DNA of 64,000 bases from Lasiodiplodia sp. COLG20 (GCA_009801085.1 VNWV01000002.1:2852001-2916000); one strand, 5' to 3'; positions 8,771 through 19,155 are shown, numbered from the stretch's first letter. Numbers and translations: made by a program. The notes: generated by a model not told the origin, from the letters alone.

Positions 8771-11599
8771 TCAACCCTGCCACCTGACCCTCTCGCTCCG
8801 CAAGATGCTGACCAAACCAAGCGGCAGAAGACCCTTCTCGCAGATAGCCAAGCCTCCGAATCGCTTCTCCGTCTCGCCAGCGTAAAGGGCAAGGATCCAC
8901 TTCCAGTAGGGGCTCATCTGGGCCCAATAAGAGTTCATGCCGGGGGTGCTGAACCGCTCATCCGGGAGCTTCTTCAGGGCAAAGGCGACCTTATTGGGCA
9001 GGTCAACGTGTTTCTCTTCGATGGGTTTCATGCAACGCTTGTACGCTGCGCTGAGCTCGCTCGAGGTTTGCTCGACGAAGCGCATGTACTCGTCCAGGCT
9101 CATGAATGATTCGTCTTCGATGTTCTTGGGTGTCGTCTGGTCAACCGGGACCTCGCCAGCTTCGAAACGTTCCTTGGCGTCTTCGTAGCCCTCTTCCTCC
9201 CTTTCGAGCGCCAAGTTGATCTCGTCGGTCTTGTACTCACGTACAGAGCGGCGACGCATCGCATTCAGCTGGATAAAGGGGTTCAGCACGCCGAGGCCAC
9301 CCAGCTCAACCGGGAAGTGGAAGAAGGCGTCCGGAATCGGACGACCACCTTTGATAGCTTCGGTATTGGCAAACCGCTTCGTGATGACGTTGCGAAGGTA
9401 CTCGACCACGTTGGCAGCGCCCAAGTCAGCGAAGAGGGAGCGCTGGATACGCTCGAACGCCTCGATGCACATTGCTACATGCTCGCGGCCCAGACAGTGC
9501 GCTGGCTGACCAAAGTTGGTCGAGAAGAAACGCCCAACATAGCCGTTCCAGGCTTGCACCCACCCAAAAACACTGTCGCATGACTTCAGCTGACGCTGAA
9601 GCTCCTCGACGTGTTCATCCACTTGCTCCTGGTCGATAACCCAGCGGCGTTCATTGGGATCCAGCTTCAAGAAGCCCCATCGAACCGTTCCCTTTGGCAG
9701 CGCCTGATGGAGCGGGGCCAAGGATGACTTTTCGGGGCTCACAATCTTTACTGCTGCAGTCTTCTCCTCGTTCAGTTCCAGACCCATGACTGTGGAAAAC
9801 TCCTGCAGAGCCTTCCACGCCTGGACGCAAGTGCTTTCCTGGCCCCAGAACCAGAGGTCGTCATGGAAGCGGTACAGAACAGCACCGTCGGTCTTGCGAT
9901 GAACAGCGAAGTCAAGACAGAACAGAACCGCCTCGCTGAGAGCATCTGCGAGTACGTGGCCCATGGGAATGCCGTTCTTCCGGACCTTGGGCTCGGCGTT
10001 GGGGCCGTCTTGGGTGAAGATCAGAGGAGCGGCAAGGAACTTCTTGATGAAGTCAAGCCAGCCTTGGTTGAAACCAAAGTACTCGAGCACCGCAAAGATG
10101 GTCGCATGAGGGAGTGCCGGACCGAACCACTTGAAATCGCTGGCCAGGATTGTGAATTCACCATACAGCTTGGTGTTGATGAGCATCTCGGTGGAGGCCA
10201 GGCGAAGCAGCTGCTGTTTGATGGCAAGTGGGGACTTGCTGTCTGCGGCGTCTTCCTCGGCATTGTCCGCATTGTAGTCGCGGTTGCCTTCGTTCACTTT
10301 TGATGGAAGCTGTGTCATGAAGAAGTCATCCCGGAACTCGGAGAAGCGAATGTCACGCACCGAGTCCTGTCCGCGCGGCGTTTGAATGTTATCTTTGCCC
10401 AGGAAATAGTGGCGACGTTGCCTGTCCACCCTTTTCATGGCACGGAAAGGAGCTTGAACCCAAGCACCGGAATAGTAATGGGCCTTGAAAGCATGCTTTA
10501 GCATGACAGCCATGTGAGCACCGATGACGTGCACAAGAATGGCGGTGTGGATCTCCTCATCCATGTACGCGCGATACTTTCCGTTCAGCTGACGACGGAG
10601 GAGAACGGGAACAGGTCCAGGCCACTTCCAGTTCTGCAGGGACACGAAGTCCATGCGGAGTACATCGACCATTTCTTTGATGACCTCCGGACGGGATTGC
10701 AAGTCAACAAGAATCTCGCGCTTGGGGCCGGTAAAGAGATCGCCCTTCAGGATGCCCTTGATGGCCCAACGGATGGTAGGTTCGCTGATATCGATATCCT
10801 TTTCCCAGTATTTTTCAACGTCCTCGCGCAGGTGCTCCAGAGGAGTCTTGTCGGCCCGTTTTGATTTCTTGGTAGCAACGAAAAGGTCGTCGAGGTACTT
10901 CTTGATGGCAGCAGTGTCGATCTTGGGCTCGTGGAAGATGTATTGCTCGAGCGTTTGGCGCTGCTCGTGCATTTCTTTGCGTCCAACCATGTCGAAAGAA
11001 TCGGAACCACCGTCGGAGGAACTTCCAGAGGGGTCTTCCTGGGCCTTGGGCGAATGCCCGTTGAGCTGCTTCACGGCGGCGTTTGGGTTCTCAATCCACT
11101 CAGTGACCAGTCTGCCGAAGAGATCGGCGTAGTTGTACTTGTCCGTCTGGATGTTGAGGTTCTGTTCAAGCCAGTCCTTCCATTCGGCCAGCAGAGTGGG
11201 TGACACGGAAGGATCGTGACGAGCCTGTTCAAGGAAGCGTTTGATGTTCTTCACAGCGTCGCCGCCTTCATCGACTGTGATGTGGTGCTTCTCGAAGCCA
11301 GCCATCAGAATTCTCACCTTTTCAGCAGCATCGTCGGTCTTGCTGGAGGCGTCCAACATTTCGGCCTTCTGGGCCTCAAAGGCCTGCTGGTTCTCGGCCA
11401 GCTTGGCGAGCTTCCGGTCGGTGACATGGCGCAAAGTGGAGGTAACAGCTCCTCCAGACATGGTGATGGGTTTGGTGACGGTCGAGAAAGGCCGATCGTT
11501 TGGGGCTGGGGGATGAATGCCTCTACCTCTGCCAAAGCCTCCTCTGCCTCTGAAGAAGCCTCTTGTTGCTCTGCCTCGGCTGTTTGCTCTGGAATCCAT
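8771..11599 (-). CDS. rvt: rvt: non-mobile cellular reverse transcriptase-related gene (942 aa)
   Basis: Single-exon protein of 942 residues. The N-terminus is RG-rich (RGFFRGRGGFGRGRG, about residues 13-27), followed by a helical, probably coiled-coil region. The polymerase core shows the RT motifs in order: motif A SDFKWFGPA with Asp near 488, motif B GIPMGHVLADALSEAV near 543, motif C RFHDDLWFWG near 577-586 (catalytic Asp pair kept), motif D GLELNEEKT and motif E VRWGFLKLD near 640. A long insertion lies between the finger motifs and motif A. There is no endonuclease, RNase H, gag or terminal repeat. This matches the rvt family of domesticated reverse transcriptases described from fungi, rotifers and some bacteria. 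I chose the ATG at 11599, not the in-frame ATG at 11803, because a TATA box and a CT-rich tract lie between them. The biological role of the family is unresolved. Confidence 0.85.
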   Translation of the reverse strand: MDSRANSRGRATRGFFRGRGGFGRGRGIHPPAPNDRPFSTVTKPITMSGGAVTSTLRHVTDRKLAKLAENQQAFEAQKAEMLDASSKTDDAAEKVRILMAGFEKHHITVDEGGDAVKNIKRFLEQARHDPSVSPTLLAEWKDWLEQNLNIQTDKYNYADLFGRLVTEWIENPNAAVKQLNGHSPKAQEDPSGSSSDGGSDSFDMVGRKEMHEQRQTLEQYIFHEPKIDTAAIKKYLDDLFVATKKSKRADKTPLEHLREDVEKYWEKDIDISEPTIRWAIKGILKGDLFTGPKREILVDLQSRPEVIKEMVDVLRMDFVSLQNWKWPGPVPVLLRRQLNGKYRAYMDEEIHTAILVHVIGAHMAVMLKHAFKAHYYSGAWVQAPFRAMKRVDRQRRHYFLGKDNIQTPRGQDSVRDIRFSEFRDDFFMTQLPSKVNEGNRDYNADNAEEDAADSKSPLAIKQQLLRLASTEMLINTKLYGEFTILASDFKWFGPALPHATIFAVLEYFGFNQGWLDFIKKFLAAPLIFTQDGPNAEPKVRKNGIPMGHVLADALSEAVLFCLDFAVHRKTDGAVLYRFHDDLWFWGQESTCVQAWKALQEFSTVMGLELNEEKTAAVKIVSPEKSSLAPLHQALPKGTVRWGFLKLDPNERRWVIDQEQVDEHVEELQRQLKSCDSVFGWVQAWNGYVGRFFSTNFGQPAHCLGREHVAMCIEAFERIQRSLFADLGAANVVEYLRNVITKRFANTEAIKGGRPIPDAFFHFPVELGGLGVLNPFIQLNAMRRRSVREYKTDEINLALEREEEGYEDAKERFEAGEVPVDQTTPKNIEDESFMSLDEYMRFVEQTSSELSAAYKRCMKPIEEKHVDLPNKVAFALKKLPDERFSTPGMNSYWAQMSPYWKWILALYAGETEKRFGGLAICEKGLLPLGLVSILRSERVRWQG

Positions 11600-11727
11600 G
11601 TCAATGGCTGGGCGCGGTTTCTCGTACGCTGCTGTGGCTGACCTGAAACTGTGCGGTTCGAGCGAGGAGACGGCGCTGTGATGGTAACGATGATGAGGAA
11701 GAAGAAGATGAGAGGAGCTGTAGCGGG

Positions 11728-11734
11728 ATTTATA
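11728..11734 (-). promoter_or_regulatory. TATA box of the rvt gene
   Basis: TATAAAT on the minus strand, 130 bp upstream of the ATG at 11599 and followed by a CT-rich tract (about 11685-11712), the usual fungal core-promoter arrangement. It argues for translation starting at 11599. Confidence 0.5.
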
Positions 11735-12046
11735 CGCCAAGGAAGCTGCGAGGTTGGTGGAAGGCACGCCGCAAGCGCTGCGGCAAACTAATGCGGACAC
11801 CATGGCGATCGCCGTGAGTCAATGCGCCGCGGCTTCCTACAGCTGTTCCGCGCGAAACATGACTTTCTTCACCGCAGAGCAAACTAGGCGGGTGCATTGT
11901 CGTCAGCTCAAGTAGGCACAGCAGGCAGCGGGGCGCAGGCAGCACCTCCAGGCAACAGGCAGGAGAAATGGGTCCTTGAAGCGTCGGGACAGATCCCTGC
12001 GCCAATCTCTCGCTAGCGCCCCTGTGCCAGCAGTTTTCACCCATGT

Positions 12047-12222
12047 CATGGGTAGTTGAAGCTATCATCCGGATGTTAATATCGAATTGACAATTATACA
12101 TTCACGTCTGACATAGCTTCAATTGCCCATATATGTTGTTTTACCAAATAAAATAAAAAACAGGGTGGAGGCAGAATGATGCTATTCTTTGCGCTAGCTT
12201 TCGGCTGCAATACCCCACCGCA
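12047..12222 (+). mobile_element. Hairpin repeat element, copy B (hairpin plus tail)
   Basis: Left arm 12047-12076 (CATGGGTAGTTGAAGCTATC start) pairs with right arm 12101-12131. An A-rich stretch and a tail follow; the tail (GATGCTATTCTTTGCGCTAG, 12178-12197, then CGGCTGCAATACCCC) is shared with copy C and, in reverse complement, with copy D. It lies about 450 bp upstream of the rvt start, so copies A and B bracket that gene. Confidence 0.72.
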
Positions 12223-12352
12223 AGATCATCACCGTCTCCCCGCCACCTGCATCTTCGGTGTCGCCAATTGCGCCCCATCCTCACACGACACCGCACAGCT
12301 GCCTTCCCTGGAGCTTAGCTTTGCACAACCAAAGTCTTGCACTGATGACGTC

Positions 12353-13307
12353 ATGACCATTTGCAAGTGAGTGCTGCAGCATGTCTCTTCGTGCCATCTC
12401 CGACCAACTAACCTTTGCCCACAGAATCGTCCAATGCGGTCGCCGCATCCCCAGTGCTGTGATCCGAGTGCGTGGAAAGCCCTGGAGGCCACATCACGCA
12501 ACGACCGGCGTCAACCCCTCTCGTCAGATCCGTTCCTACGCCTCGTTCAGTCACAGCATCTCTGTTAACCTTGATGCGGCGTCGCGCTCGATGGCCGAAC
12601 CGCAGATTCTTGCGGGATGCCGAAATGTCCAGCTCGCTCTGACAGACAAAGACTGGCCGAAATGGGATCCCGATGCAAAACCCCACGATCCAAGGTGCCA
12701 CTCCAAGCTTTCGCACATCATTGGTGCCCTCGATTCCAGTCCAAATATTGATTTTGTATTTCTGGCCCTGTCCGACATACTCAAGCTGCCTCTTGTCCAC
12801 CAGTCACTTCCAATCAAGCAAGAACGTACCCCCACCACCATTTTCAGCACCATTGCCGTCCATGTAGAACCCGTGGACCTCGGTTTCTGGAATCTTCCCG
12901 ATTACCCCTCGATATTCATTAGGGATGTGGATACTATGCGTGTGTTGCAGCAGGCTCGGGCCTACAAAAGGGATGCTGTTGCCTGGCAGCGAGTCATTGC
13001 AAATGCGAGTCCTGTCTACCAGGCGTATGACTACACAGCCAGCTTCCACGCGATTGACTTGGCCATCAGGAACAATATTCCATTGGCGTCTATGCGCACC
13101 GTCGATTTCGGTCCCTATGGTTCTGGGTCATGCGCGACCAGCGATTTGGACTCTTTGAGCACCTGTTTTGCGGATGACCTAGCCCATAATATACGCCATT
13201 TCAAGCTCGGAAATCCATGGTTTCCTAACCTGTATGATCACATCAAGAAGGAAAGTGGCGGGGCTGTGAGTTCGAAGCTTGGATACAAATCAGAAGATAC
13301 AGCATAA
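12353..13307 (+). CDS. Orphan protein, possibly mitochondrial (298 aa)
   Basis: Proposed exons 12353-12366 and 12425-13307. The 58-bp intron has strong signals (GTGAGT donor, ACTAAC branch site, CCCACAG acceptor), giving a 298-residue protein. Another ATG at 12381 lies inside this intron and would give a 308-residue version; the methionine at 12592 is a third option. The first 60 residues are rich in Arg and Ser with almost no acidic residues and include RQIRSYASF, like a mitochondrial presequence. The rest is a soluble alpha/beta-type sequence with PKWDPDAKPHDPRCHSKL, IDFVFLALSDIL and YPSIFIRDVDTM. I recognise no domain. It sits between the rvt gene and the GT25 gene, just beyond hairpin copy B. 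Confidence 0.55.
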
Positions 13308-13577
13308 GCTTCGTCTCCTGATTTCCTCAAACGATGGGTCCGCACCATCCTGTCAAAATCCTGGATGACCACGTCTCTCTTCATCCTTTCCACCTTGTTT
13401 CGACCATATACTACTGACAAGCAGCGCCAGGCATGCTTTCCCAAAGGCCAATAACTTGCCTGTTTGCTTGGTTTCCCCAACGGGCTGACCACGTTTGCAC
13501 CAACCCGCCGCACTCACTAATTGAACATGTTTTCGCATTACTCTATCAATTCCAGTGCCAAAAGCTACCAGGACCCA

Positions 13578-14882
13578 TCAGAACTCTACAGGATCCTCAC
13601 CGTCTCTAAACAAGTCAATGTAATCCGTCCTCCCGTCCACCAACCTCGGGAAGTTCAACCGCGTGCTCCAACGAACATTCAGGGTGAAGGGCTGGGCATT
13701 GTAGTCGTCGCCGTGGTCGGAGATGTCGCTGAAGGCGAGCTTGGAGCCGGCGGGGCGGTGGTGCTGGAACAGCTGGGGCTGGACGGTGAGGCAGGTGCGC
13801 AGGGGGAAGCCGTCGACGCCGTCACAAATGGCGCGGAACATCATGTCCGCGTTGTCCGTCATGCGGTGCACGCCCATCTCGTACAGCAGCCGGCGCGCGC
13901 CCGGCTGCGACAGCCCGTAGCCCAGCGTGCAGGTGCCGACGCGCACCCGCGACACGACGCGCGTGTGCGCCGGGTACTCGCGCCGCAGCTCGTCGCTGCC
14001 GTACAGCTGGTCGAGGTGCTGCGGCTCCGGCACCGTCGAGTCGTTCGCCAGCACCACCCGGCCCAGCGGCGCGTTGTGGTCGGAGGCGTGCGGGAAGCGG
14101 ACGCCGCAGTGGCCGAGCCAGAGGACGTCCCACCGGTCGATGTCGCCGTAGGGCGAGGTGGTGGGCCGCGTGGTTACGTTGTCGCTGAGCATGAAGTTCG
14201 CGGCGTGCGCTCCTGCTGCCGGAGAGGGGTACGTGGGATCTAGAAACTGATCGGACGTGCCGGCGAGAGGTTGGACGAGCATTCGCGAGGCTCGTGCAAA
14301 GTCTCGCAGCTGTGATTTTATGCGCAAATCCCAATCGGCATCGTCCTCGAGGACGAGTGCGGTAGTGAGGTTCTGCTCGACGATTCTGTCTTGTGTGTCA
14401 GCCAGTTCGATTATTGAGTCGAAGTCCTGGCGTACGTACTTTCTCATCACATTAACATGTGCGCGCCAGGCACCTAGGTTCCCTTTGTTCAGGTTTGTCT
14501 CCTTCCCACCGGGCGGCAAGGTTTTCTCCAGGACATCAGTGACACCATCGATGTATTCAATATCTAGGTCTGATAGGGCCGCAGCTAGGGACATGGAATC
14601 CCGATGGTCTGTCCGTGATGGTAAATTAATTACGAAAATTTTTTGAAACTGCAGTTTTGTCAATCAATACTGTGACGTCAAGACAGCTGGTATACTGACT
14701 CCAAGTGTTCGATTAAAGACATCTCCGAGGTTGTCAGATGTATCTGAAGTAGTCGAAGAAGTTGTTTTCAGGGGCTGAAGAGATGAATTGTGATTGCTGA
14801 AGCCAAATAAAAGAAAGAAAAATATGGCAAGGCTACCAGCGCCGGCCAATGCACTTCGTATGTGGAGAGAGGGTGTAGGCAT
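13578..14882 (-). CDS. Glycosyltransferase family 25 protein, type II membrane (417 aa)
   Basis: Two exons, 14700-14882 and 13578-14648, joined across a 51-bp phase-0 intron (GTCAGT...CTGCAG); the spliced product has 417 residues. The N-terminus has a single signal-anchor helix (about residues 10-28, AGAGSLAIFFFLLFGF), so a Golgi type II topology is likely. The catalytic domain starts FQKIFVINLPSRTDHRDSM, the typical GT25 opening, and carries LVLEDDADWD with the acidic motif for metal and nucleotide-sugar binding. Later features are DVLWLGHCG and TLGYGLSQPGARRLLYEM. The family includes LPS-type glycosyltransferases and collagen galactosyltransferases; the sugar and acceptor are unknown. Fungal members of this type are common but largely uncharacterised. 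Confidence 0.87.
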
Positions 14883-15583
14883 TTAGTCGGCTGTGTGGAT
14901 GACTTGTCGAGTGGAACCCGAGGACTTTTAAAGATAGAGCGCCGTAGATAAAAATAAAGAGCTCTTCGGATGGCGGAGATGTGATAGCGTGACGGCTGTG
15001 CCGCATAGGGAGTCAGAGCAATAGAGACCATTCTGTCCAATGGCAGGATAGAAAAAGTTGGGTTCTAGCTTTCAGATAGGCGCGCATACCATTCAGTCGG
15101 CGACTGTGGGTTCAGAGGAAGGCTGTGATTGGTTCTGCCAGTTGCTTTGCCGCCGGCCTAGTCAGTGACAACCGCGCCGCACAAGGGGGGTTGGCAACGA
15201 TCTTCATTAGTTAAGCGAGATTTATGAGCGCTGGAGATTGACTGTGAGGTTAAGAGCTGCGTATTAGCTTTTTCTTCTGCGTCTAATTTGAATATTGTGG
15301 TGCACGCTGAAAGCTTATCTCTGTGAGGGATCAAACATCTACAATATTAGACGTAAGCTTTGATCTACCCCCAATAGTCAACGTTCCCAACGAATCAAGG
15401 GCTACTCAGCTTAGGTTGCAGATTTTGGCTTCAAGTTACCTTAAAGGTCCTACCTTCTTCATTCCGGGATAACTCTATATCTCTGTACTTTCATCTTTTG
15501 TAGCCTTTACGATATACCTTGTTTCCTCGTATCCCAAACCAACGCTCAAACACTATCTTTTTTTTTTTCCTACGCCACCCCCT
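14883..15583. other. Intergenic, promoter of the GT25 gene
   Basis: About 700 bp between the GT25 start and the GNAT stop, both on the minus strand. No open frame with family features was found. The GNAT 3' region (15540-15583) is pyrimidine-rich. Confidence 0.5.
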
Positions 15584-16291
15584 TCACCTACCCTTCCTCT
15601 CCTCTTCCCACTCCTCCCTCAGCAATCCAAACATATCCAAATCCCGCCACACGCCCTTCTTCCATATCGCCTTCCTCTGCTTCCCTTCTCGGCGGAACCC
15701 AACCTTCTCCAGCACCCGCATGCTCGCCGCATTACCGCCGTACACGCACCCGCTCAAGCGCTCCACGCCGGGAACGGTCTCGAAGACCCAAGCGACGTAC
15801 CCGGCGGCGGCCTCTGTGGCGATGCCACGGCCCCACGCGGCCTCGCCCAGCCAGTAGCCCACCTCGGCGGAGCGAGCCTGCACGTCGGCACCAGGCTTGA
15901 CGCCGATGCTGCCGACGCATTCATCGTCGACGCAGATGGCGAAGTTGGTGATCGCAGGCCAGTTCACGGGCGGTTCGGCGGGAGCAGGCAGTGGCGCGAC
16001 TGTCGGCGCGGTGGATGTGGGTTGCTGCGCGAGGGGGTCATTTGCGGCGGCGGGCTCTTTGCTCTCTTTCTCTTTGGGGCGGTTCATGGCGATCCACTCG
16101 TGGGCTTTGTCGATGGTGTACGGGTGCGGAAACATGTTCGTCATCCATTGGGCGATTAGAGGGTTGTTTCCATGTTTTGCCATGCTGGCGGCGTCATTGG
16201 GGTGGTAAGGGCGGATGGTGCAGCTTTTGAGAGTGAGCAGAGGAGGAGGCGGGAATGGAAGTGTCGCATCGTTGCTGCTACTGCTCTCCAT
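15584..16291 (-). CDS. GNAT family N-acetyltransferase, RimJ/RimL-like (235 aa)
   Basis: Single exon of 235 residues from the ATG at 16291. It matches the Acetyltransf_3 (ribosomal-protein or spermidine acetyltransferase-like) group: IRPYHPNDAASMAKHGNNPLI at the N-terminus, FAICVDDECVGSIGV as central strands, the acetyl-CoA-binding segment AEVGYWLGEAAWGRGIATEA with the GRGIAT turn, and NAASMRVLEKVGFRREGKQR at the C-terminus. An Ala/Pro-rich insertion of about 40 residues (near residues 73-110) interrupts the fold between the first helices and the central sheet. The acetyl acceptor is unknown; fungal relatives are often annotated simply as GNAT proteins. Confidence 0.88.
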   Translation of the reverse strand: MESSSSNDATLPFPPPPLLTLKSCTIRPYHPNDAASMAKHGNNPLIAQWMTNMFPHPYTIDKAHEWIAMNRPKEKESKEPAAANDPLAQQPTSTAPTVAPLPAPAEPPVNWPAITNFAICVDDECVGSIGVKPGADVQARSAEVGYWLGEAAWGRGIATEAAAGYVAWVFETVPGVERLSGCVYGGNAASMRVLEKVGFRREGKQRKAIWKKGVWRDLDMFGLLREEWEEERKGR

Positions 16292-16777
16292 TGCGTGAGG
16301 GTTGTTCAAGGCGTCTTTCTTTGGTGGTATTGTTGAAGTGGCTGAGAGTTGTCAGTGGCACAAGGAAACGGGTACGCTTGAGAAGAGGCTATCATGAGGT
16401 TAAAAGCTGTTGACTGCAGCCTGGCAGGTGCTGGAAATGGAAGGTGCAGAAGCCGTGGCTGAGTCACAAGATTGATATCATAATCAGCCCTAGTGGAGGA
16501 TTGCATCGCTTTATTTAGATTGGGTTGCACTCGTGATTGCAATGGTGCCTATCGGTTGATTAGGCACCGCGTAGGATGCGACTGATGTGTCGTAGGACGA
16601 AAGGCGGGGAGCAGATATCGTGGCCGAGCTAAGGCCAGAGCTCGGCCCACCTTCCCTCTTAACGCGTTTCTCGTGCGCGACGCGTCTCCCCGACGCGTCT
16701 TCCTCGCGCAACCCACATCCCTACACTTTGAGGCTACATTATTCTGGCGCATTGCGCCACACGCCCGCTATACAACC

Positions 16778-18295
16778 ATGAAGACCTACTCGCGGCTCAA
16801 ACGGGCATCCCATCCTTCCTCCGAGCCGCTAACCAAAAGACGCCGCATCCTCGACGACGACGCCTTATCCCCATCCAGCGACGCCGCCCTCCTCCGCAGC
16901 GATGCCGCCTGCTCACCACCTCGCACCAGCCCACCTCGCGAAACCACGCTTGTGTCGTCAACACCACCTTCTTCTCCACCCCCACCTGTTCAAGCGACTG
17001 CCGAATCCACATCCCCGCTACATCTACCAAAGCGCAAAACCACTTTCTCTTTCTTCACCCGCAGAGCAGAAGCAGCAGCAAGAACAGCGACAACGACTAA
17101 AACCAGCCCCCAGCCCCTAGCCGAGCAGCGCAACGCCCACAATGCTCAAGCCAGCAGCCCCGCGTCCTCTCCAACCATCCCGGCCGTCGTACCCTCGGGG
17201 AAAAGCAACGGCAAGGGCAGAGATAACAAGCAGCAGCCGCAACGACGTCTGACGCAGCTACAGCTCGACCTCGGTGTCACTCCAGTCCAGCGCACGTGCA
17301 AGACGTGCGGCATGGCGTACGTGCCGTCGAACGCTGAAGATGCGGCGCTGCACAAGCGCTTCCACGCCATGAACGTCGGGGGCGTGGATGTGGGCAAGGG
17401 CTTTTTCCTGTCGAAAAGTGGAGGCGGGGGAGGGGGAGGGGGAGAGGTGGTATGGGAGAAGGGTGTGGATGGGGATTTTGTGGTTGCCGTGGGAAGAAGG
17501 GGAAAGGCGGCGGCGAAGACGAGGGTGAGGAAGGTGTTGGAGGTTGTGGAGAGGGAATTGGGAGCGGTGGAGATCCCGGAAGACGAGTTGTGGGACCAGC
17601 TTGTGGTAGAGGGAGAGGCGGGAGGCAAAGGTGCACGGAAAGAGGAGGGAACGAGAGACGGACAAAAGACGGATGTCAACGATGGGGTTGAGCCCAAGCC
17701 GCAGAGAGCTGCTGGGGGCAATGGAAACAGCCAGAGCAGAGCACGTGGGGAGACTGTGACGCGTGCAGATCGCTTCAAGGCATATCTCTACATCAGAGGC
17801 TCAAAGTGCATTGGCCTTTGTCTCGCGGAGCGTATCACCGAAGCACACCGCGTCGTAGCTCCACCCATCGACAGCCCAAATCTATCAAACTCGACAGTTG
17901 TGGCAACAATGGAGGATTCGGGAGGCCAAAAGGACTCCAAGGACACCACTCAACCACAAACCGACACCCCGTCCAACCAGCACTCCACAAAAACTCCGCC
18001 GACAACCACACCTGGAACGCTCACGACCTCCCCCACTACGCACCCAGCCGATCTCGGCATCTCGCGCATCTGGGTATCCTCCTCACACCGGCGGCACGGC
18101 ATCGCCATCGCACTCCTCGATGCCGTCGCTCGTGATTTTTGCGCCTACCGCTGCGAAGAATACGACGCCAACGGTGACGAGAACGGCAAGCGTCTGCCAA
18201 AAGAGCGCATCGCTTTCAGCCAGCCCACGGACGGCGGGGCCAGACTGGCGCGGAAGTGGTTCCGCGCGGAGACCGGATGGGGCGTCTATTGGTGA
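16778..18295 (+). CDS. eco1: Sister-chromatid cohesion N-acetyltransferase Eco1/ESCO (505 aa)
   Basis: Single exon of 505 residues. A long, basic, disordered N-terminus (MKTYSRLKRA..., KRKTTFSFFTRR) is followed by the conserved QLDLG segment and a C2H2 finger, CKTCGMAYVPSNAEDAALHK then RFH, near residues 173-195. The C-terminal acetyltransferase part contains LGISRIWVSSSHRRHGIA and RIAFSQPTDGGARLARKWF (about 424-497), diagnostic for Eco1/ESCO. The enzyme acetylates cohesin Smc3 during S phase in the nucleus. A poly-Gly stretch after the finger is encoded by a G-run (about 17421-17450), and the region between finger and acetyltransferase domain is long and poorly conserved. The start at 16778 is the first ATG that leads directly into the conserved MKTYS-type opening. 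Confidence 0.9.
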   Translation: MKTYSRLKRASHPSSEPLTKRRRILDDDALSPSSDAALLRSDAACSPPRTSPPRETTLVSSTPPSSPPPPVQATAESTSPLHLPKRKTTFSFFTRRAEAAARTATTTKTSPQPLAEQRNAHNAQASSPASSPTIPAVVPSGKSNGKGRDNKQQPQRRLTQLQLDLGVTPVQRTCKTCGMAYVPSNAEDAALHKRFHAMNVGGVDVGKGFFLSKSGGGGGGGGEVVWEKGVDGDFVVAVGRRGKAAAKTRVRKVLEVVERELGAVEIPEDELWDQLVVEGEAGGKGARKEEGTRDGQKTDVNDGVEPKPQRAAGGNGNSQSRARGETVTRADRFKAYLYIRGSKCIGLCLAERITEAHRVVAPPIDSPNLSNSTVVATMEDSGGQKDSKDTTQPQTDTPSNQHSTKTPPTTTPGTLTTSPTTHPADLGISRIWVSSSHRRHGIAIALLDAVARDFCAYRCEEYDANGDENGKRLPKERIAFSQPTDGGARLARKWFRAETGWGVYW

Positions 18296-19155
18296 GTGTG
18301 TTTGCGGGAGTGATAGGACTTATGCACATCCACATGTGACATCGTTGTTATGATTACGAGAGACCATGAATACGAGGTGAACGAAGAGATCAGGCAGAGA
18401 GCTGGAGATGAATCTAAGACCAGAGAAATATAGACGTAGAGCACGGAAGCGTCAATTACGATACCCACAATTTAGAAAGAAAAATGTCAGTTTGTACGGC
18501 ATCAAGGGAAAGAAAATGAAAAGGCTCTGTAGCAGAGCGCGTGTGTGTGCTATTCATCGAAATTCATTACACCTGGATCAGCGTACACAAGTTCACATTC
18601 ATTTGCACCTTTCGAAAGAAAGGCCGAGGAAAATAATCTTCTTCTTCTCATTGACACCACATATCTTTAGGACGCATAATGCGGGCCGTGAAAAGGAAAT
18701 GGACCACATGAAAAAGGAAATAAAAAAAGAGAGAGAAAAAAAGGGGGTGTATTCGGCCAAGGATCCAAAGCATGGGTGAATGGAGGAACTATGGATGCGT
18801 ATCATCCTCTTCCCCTTTCCTACGGTATTCTCTCTAACTCCTACGAAGGGTGGTGAAACTGATACGATGAACCTACTCTCTTTGGGCATATCTTGGGATA
18901 GAAGGGAATCACAAGGTCAAGCAATGATGGAGAGGGGTTTGTAATGGAGAGAAACAATATGAAACGTGGAGAGGACACACGTACCGAGAGAGGCGATGGA
19001 ACAATGCAACGGGGGGGACTTGGACACTTCCAGAAAAAGCTATACCCAGTGACATAAACACACGCTCTGTACCATGATCAGTGCTAATTCCTTTATCCAA
19101 GCCAACCAGATCCATTCCGATGCCGATTATACTCCAATTCGCGAGTCGCTGAAAA
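18296..19155. other. Convergent 3' region between Eco1 and the proline-rich protein gene
   Basis: About 860 bp with purine-rich tracts (for example 18690-18750) and no supportable gene. It probably holds the two 3' untranslated regions. Confidence 0.5.

Noticed and set aside
11599..11803. 68-residue N-terminal extension of the rvt protein
   Set aside because: In frame with an ATG at 11803 and somewhat presequence-like, but a TATA box and CT-rich tract lie inside it, so transcription probably starts downstream.
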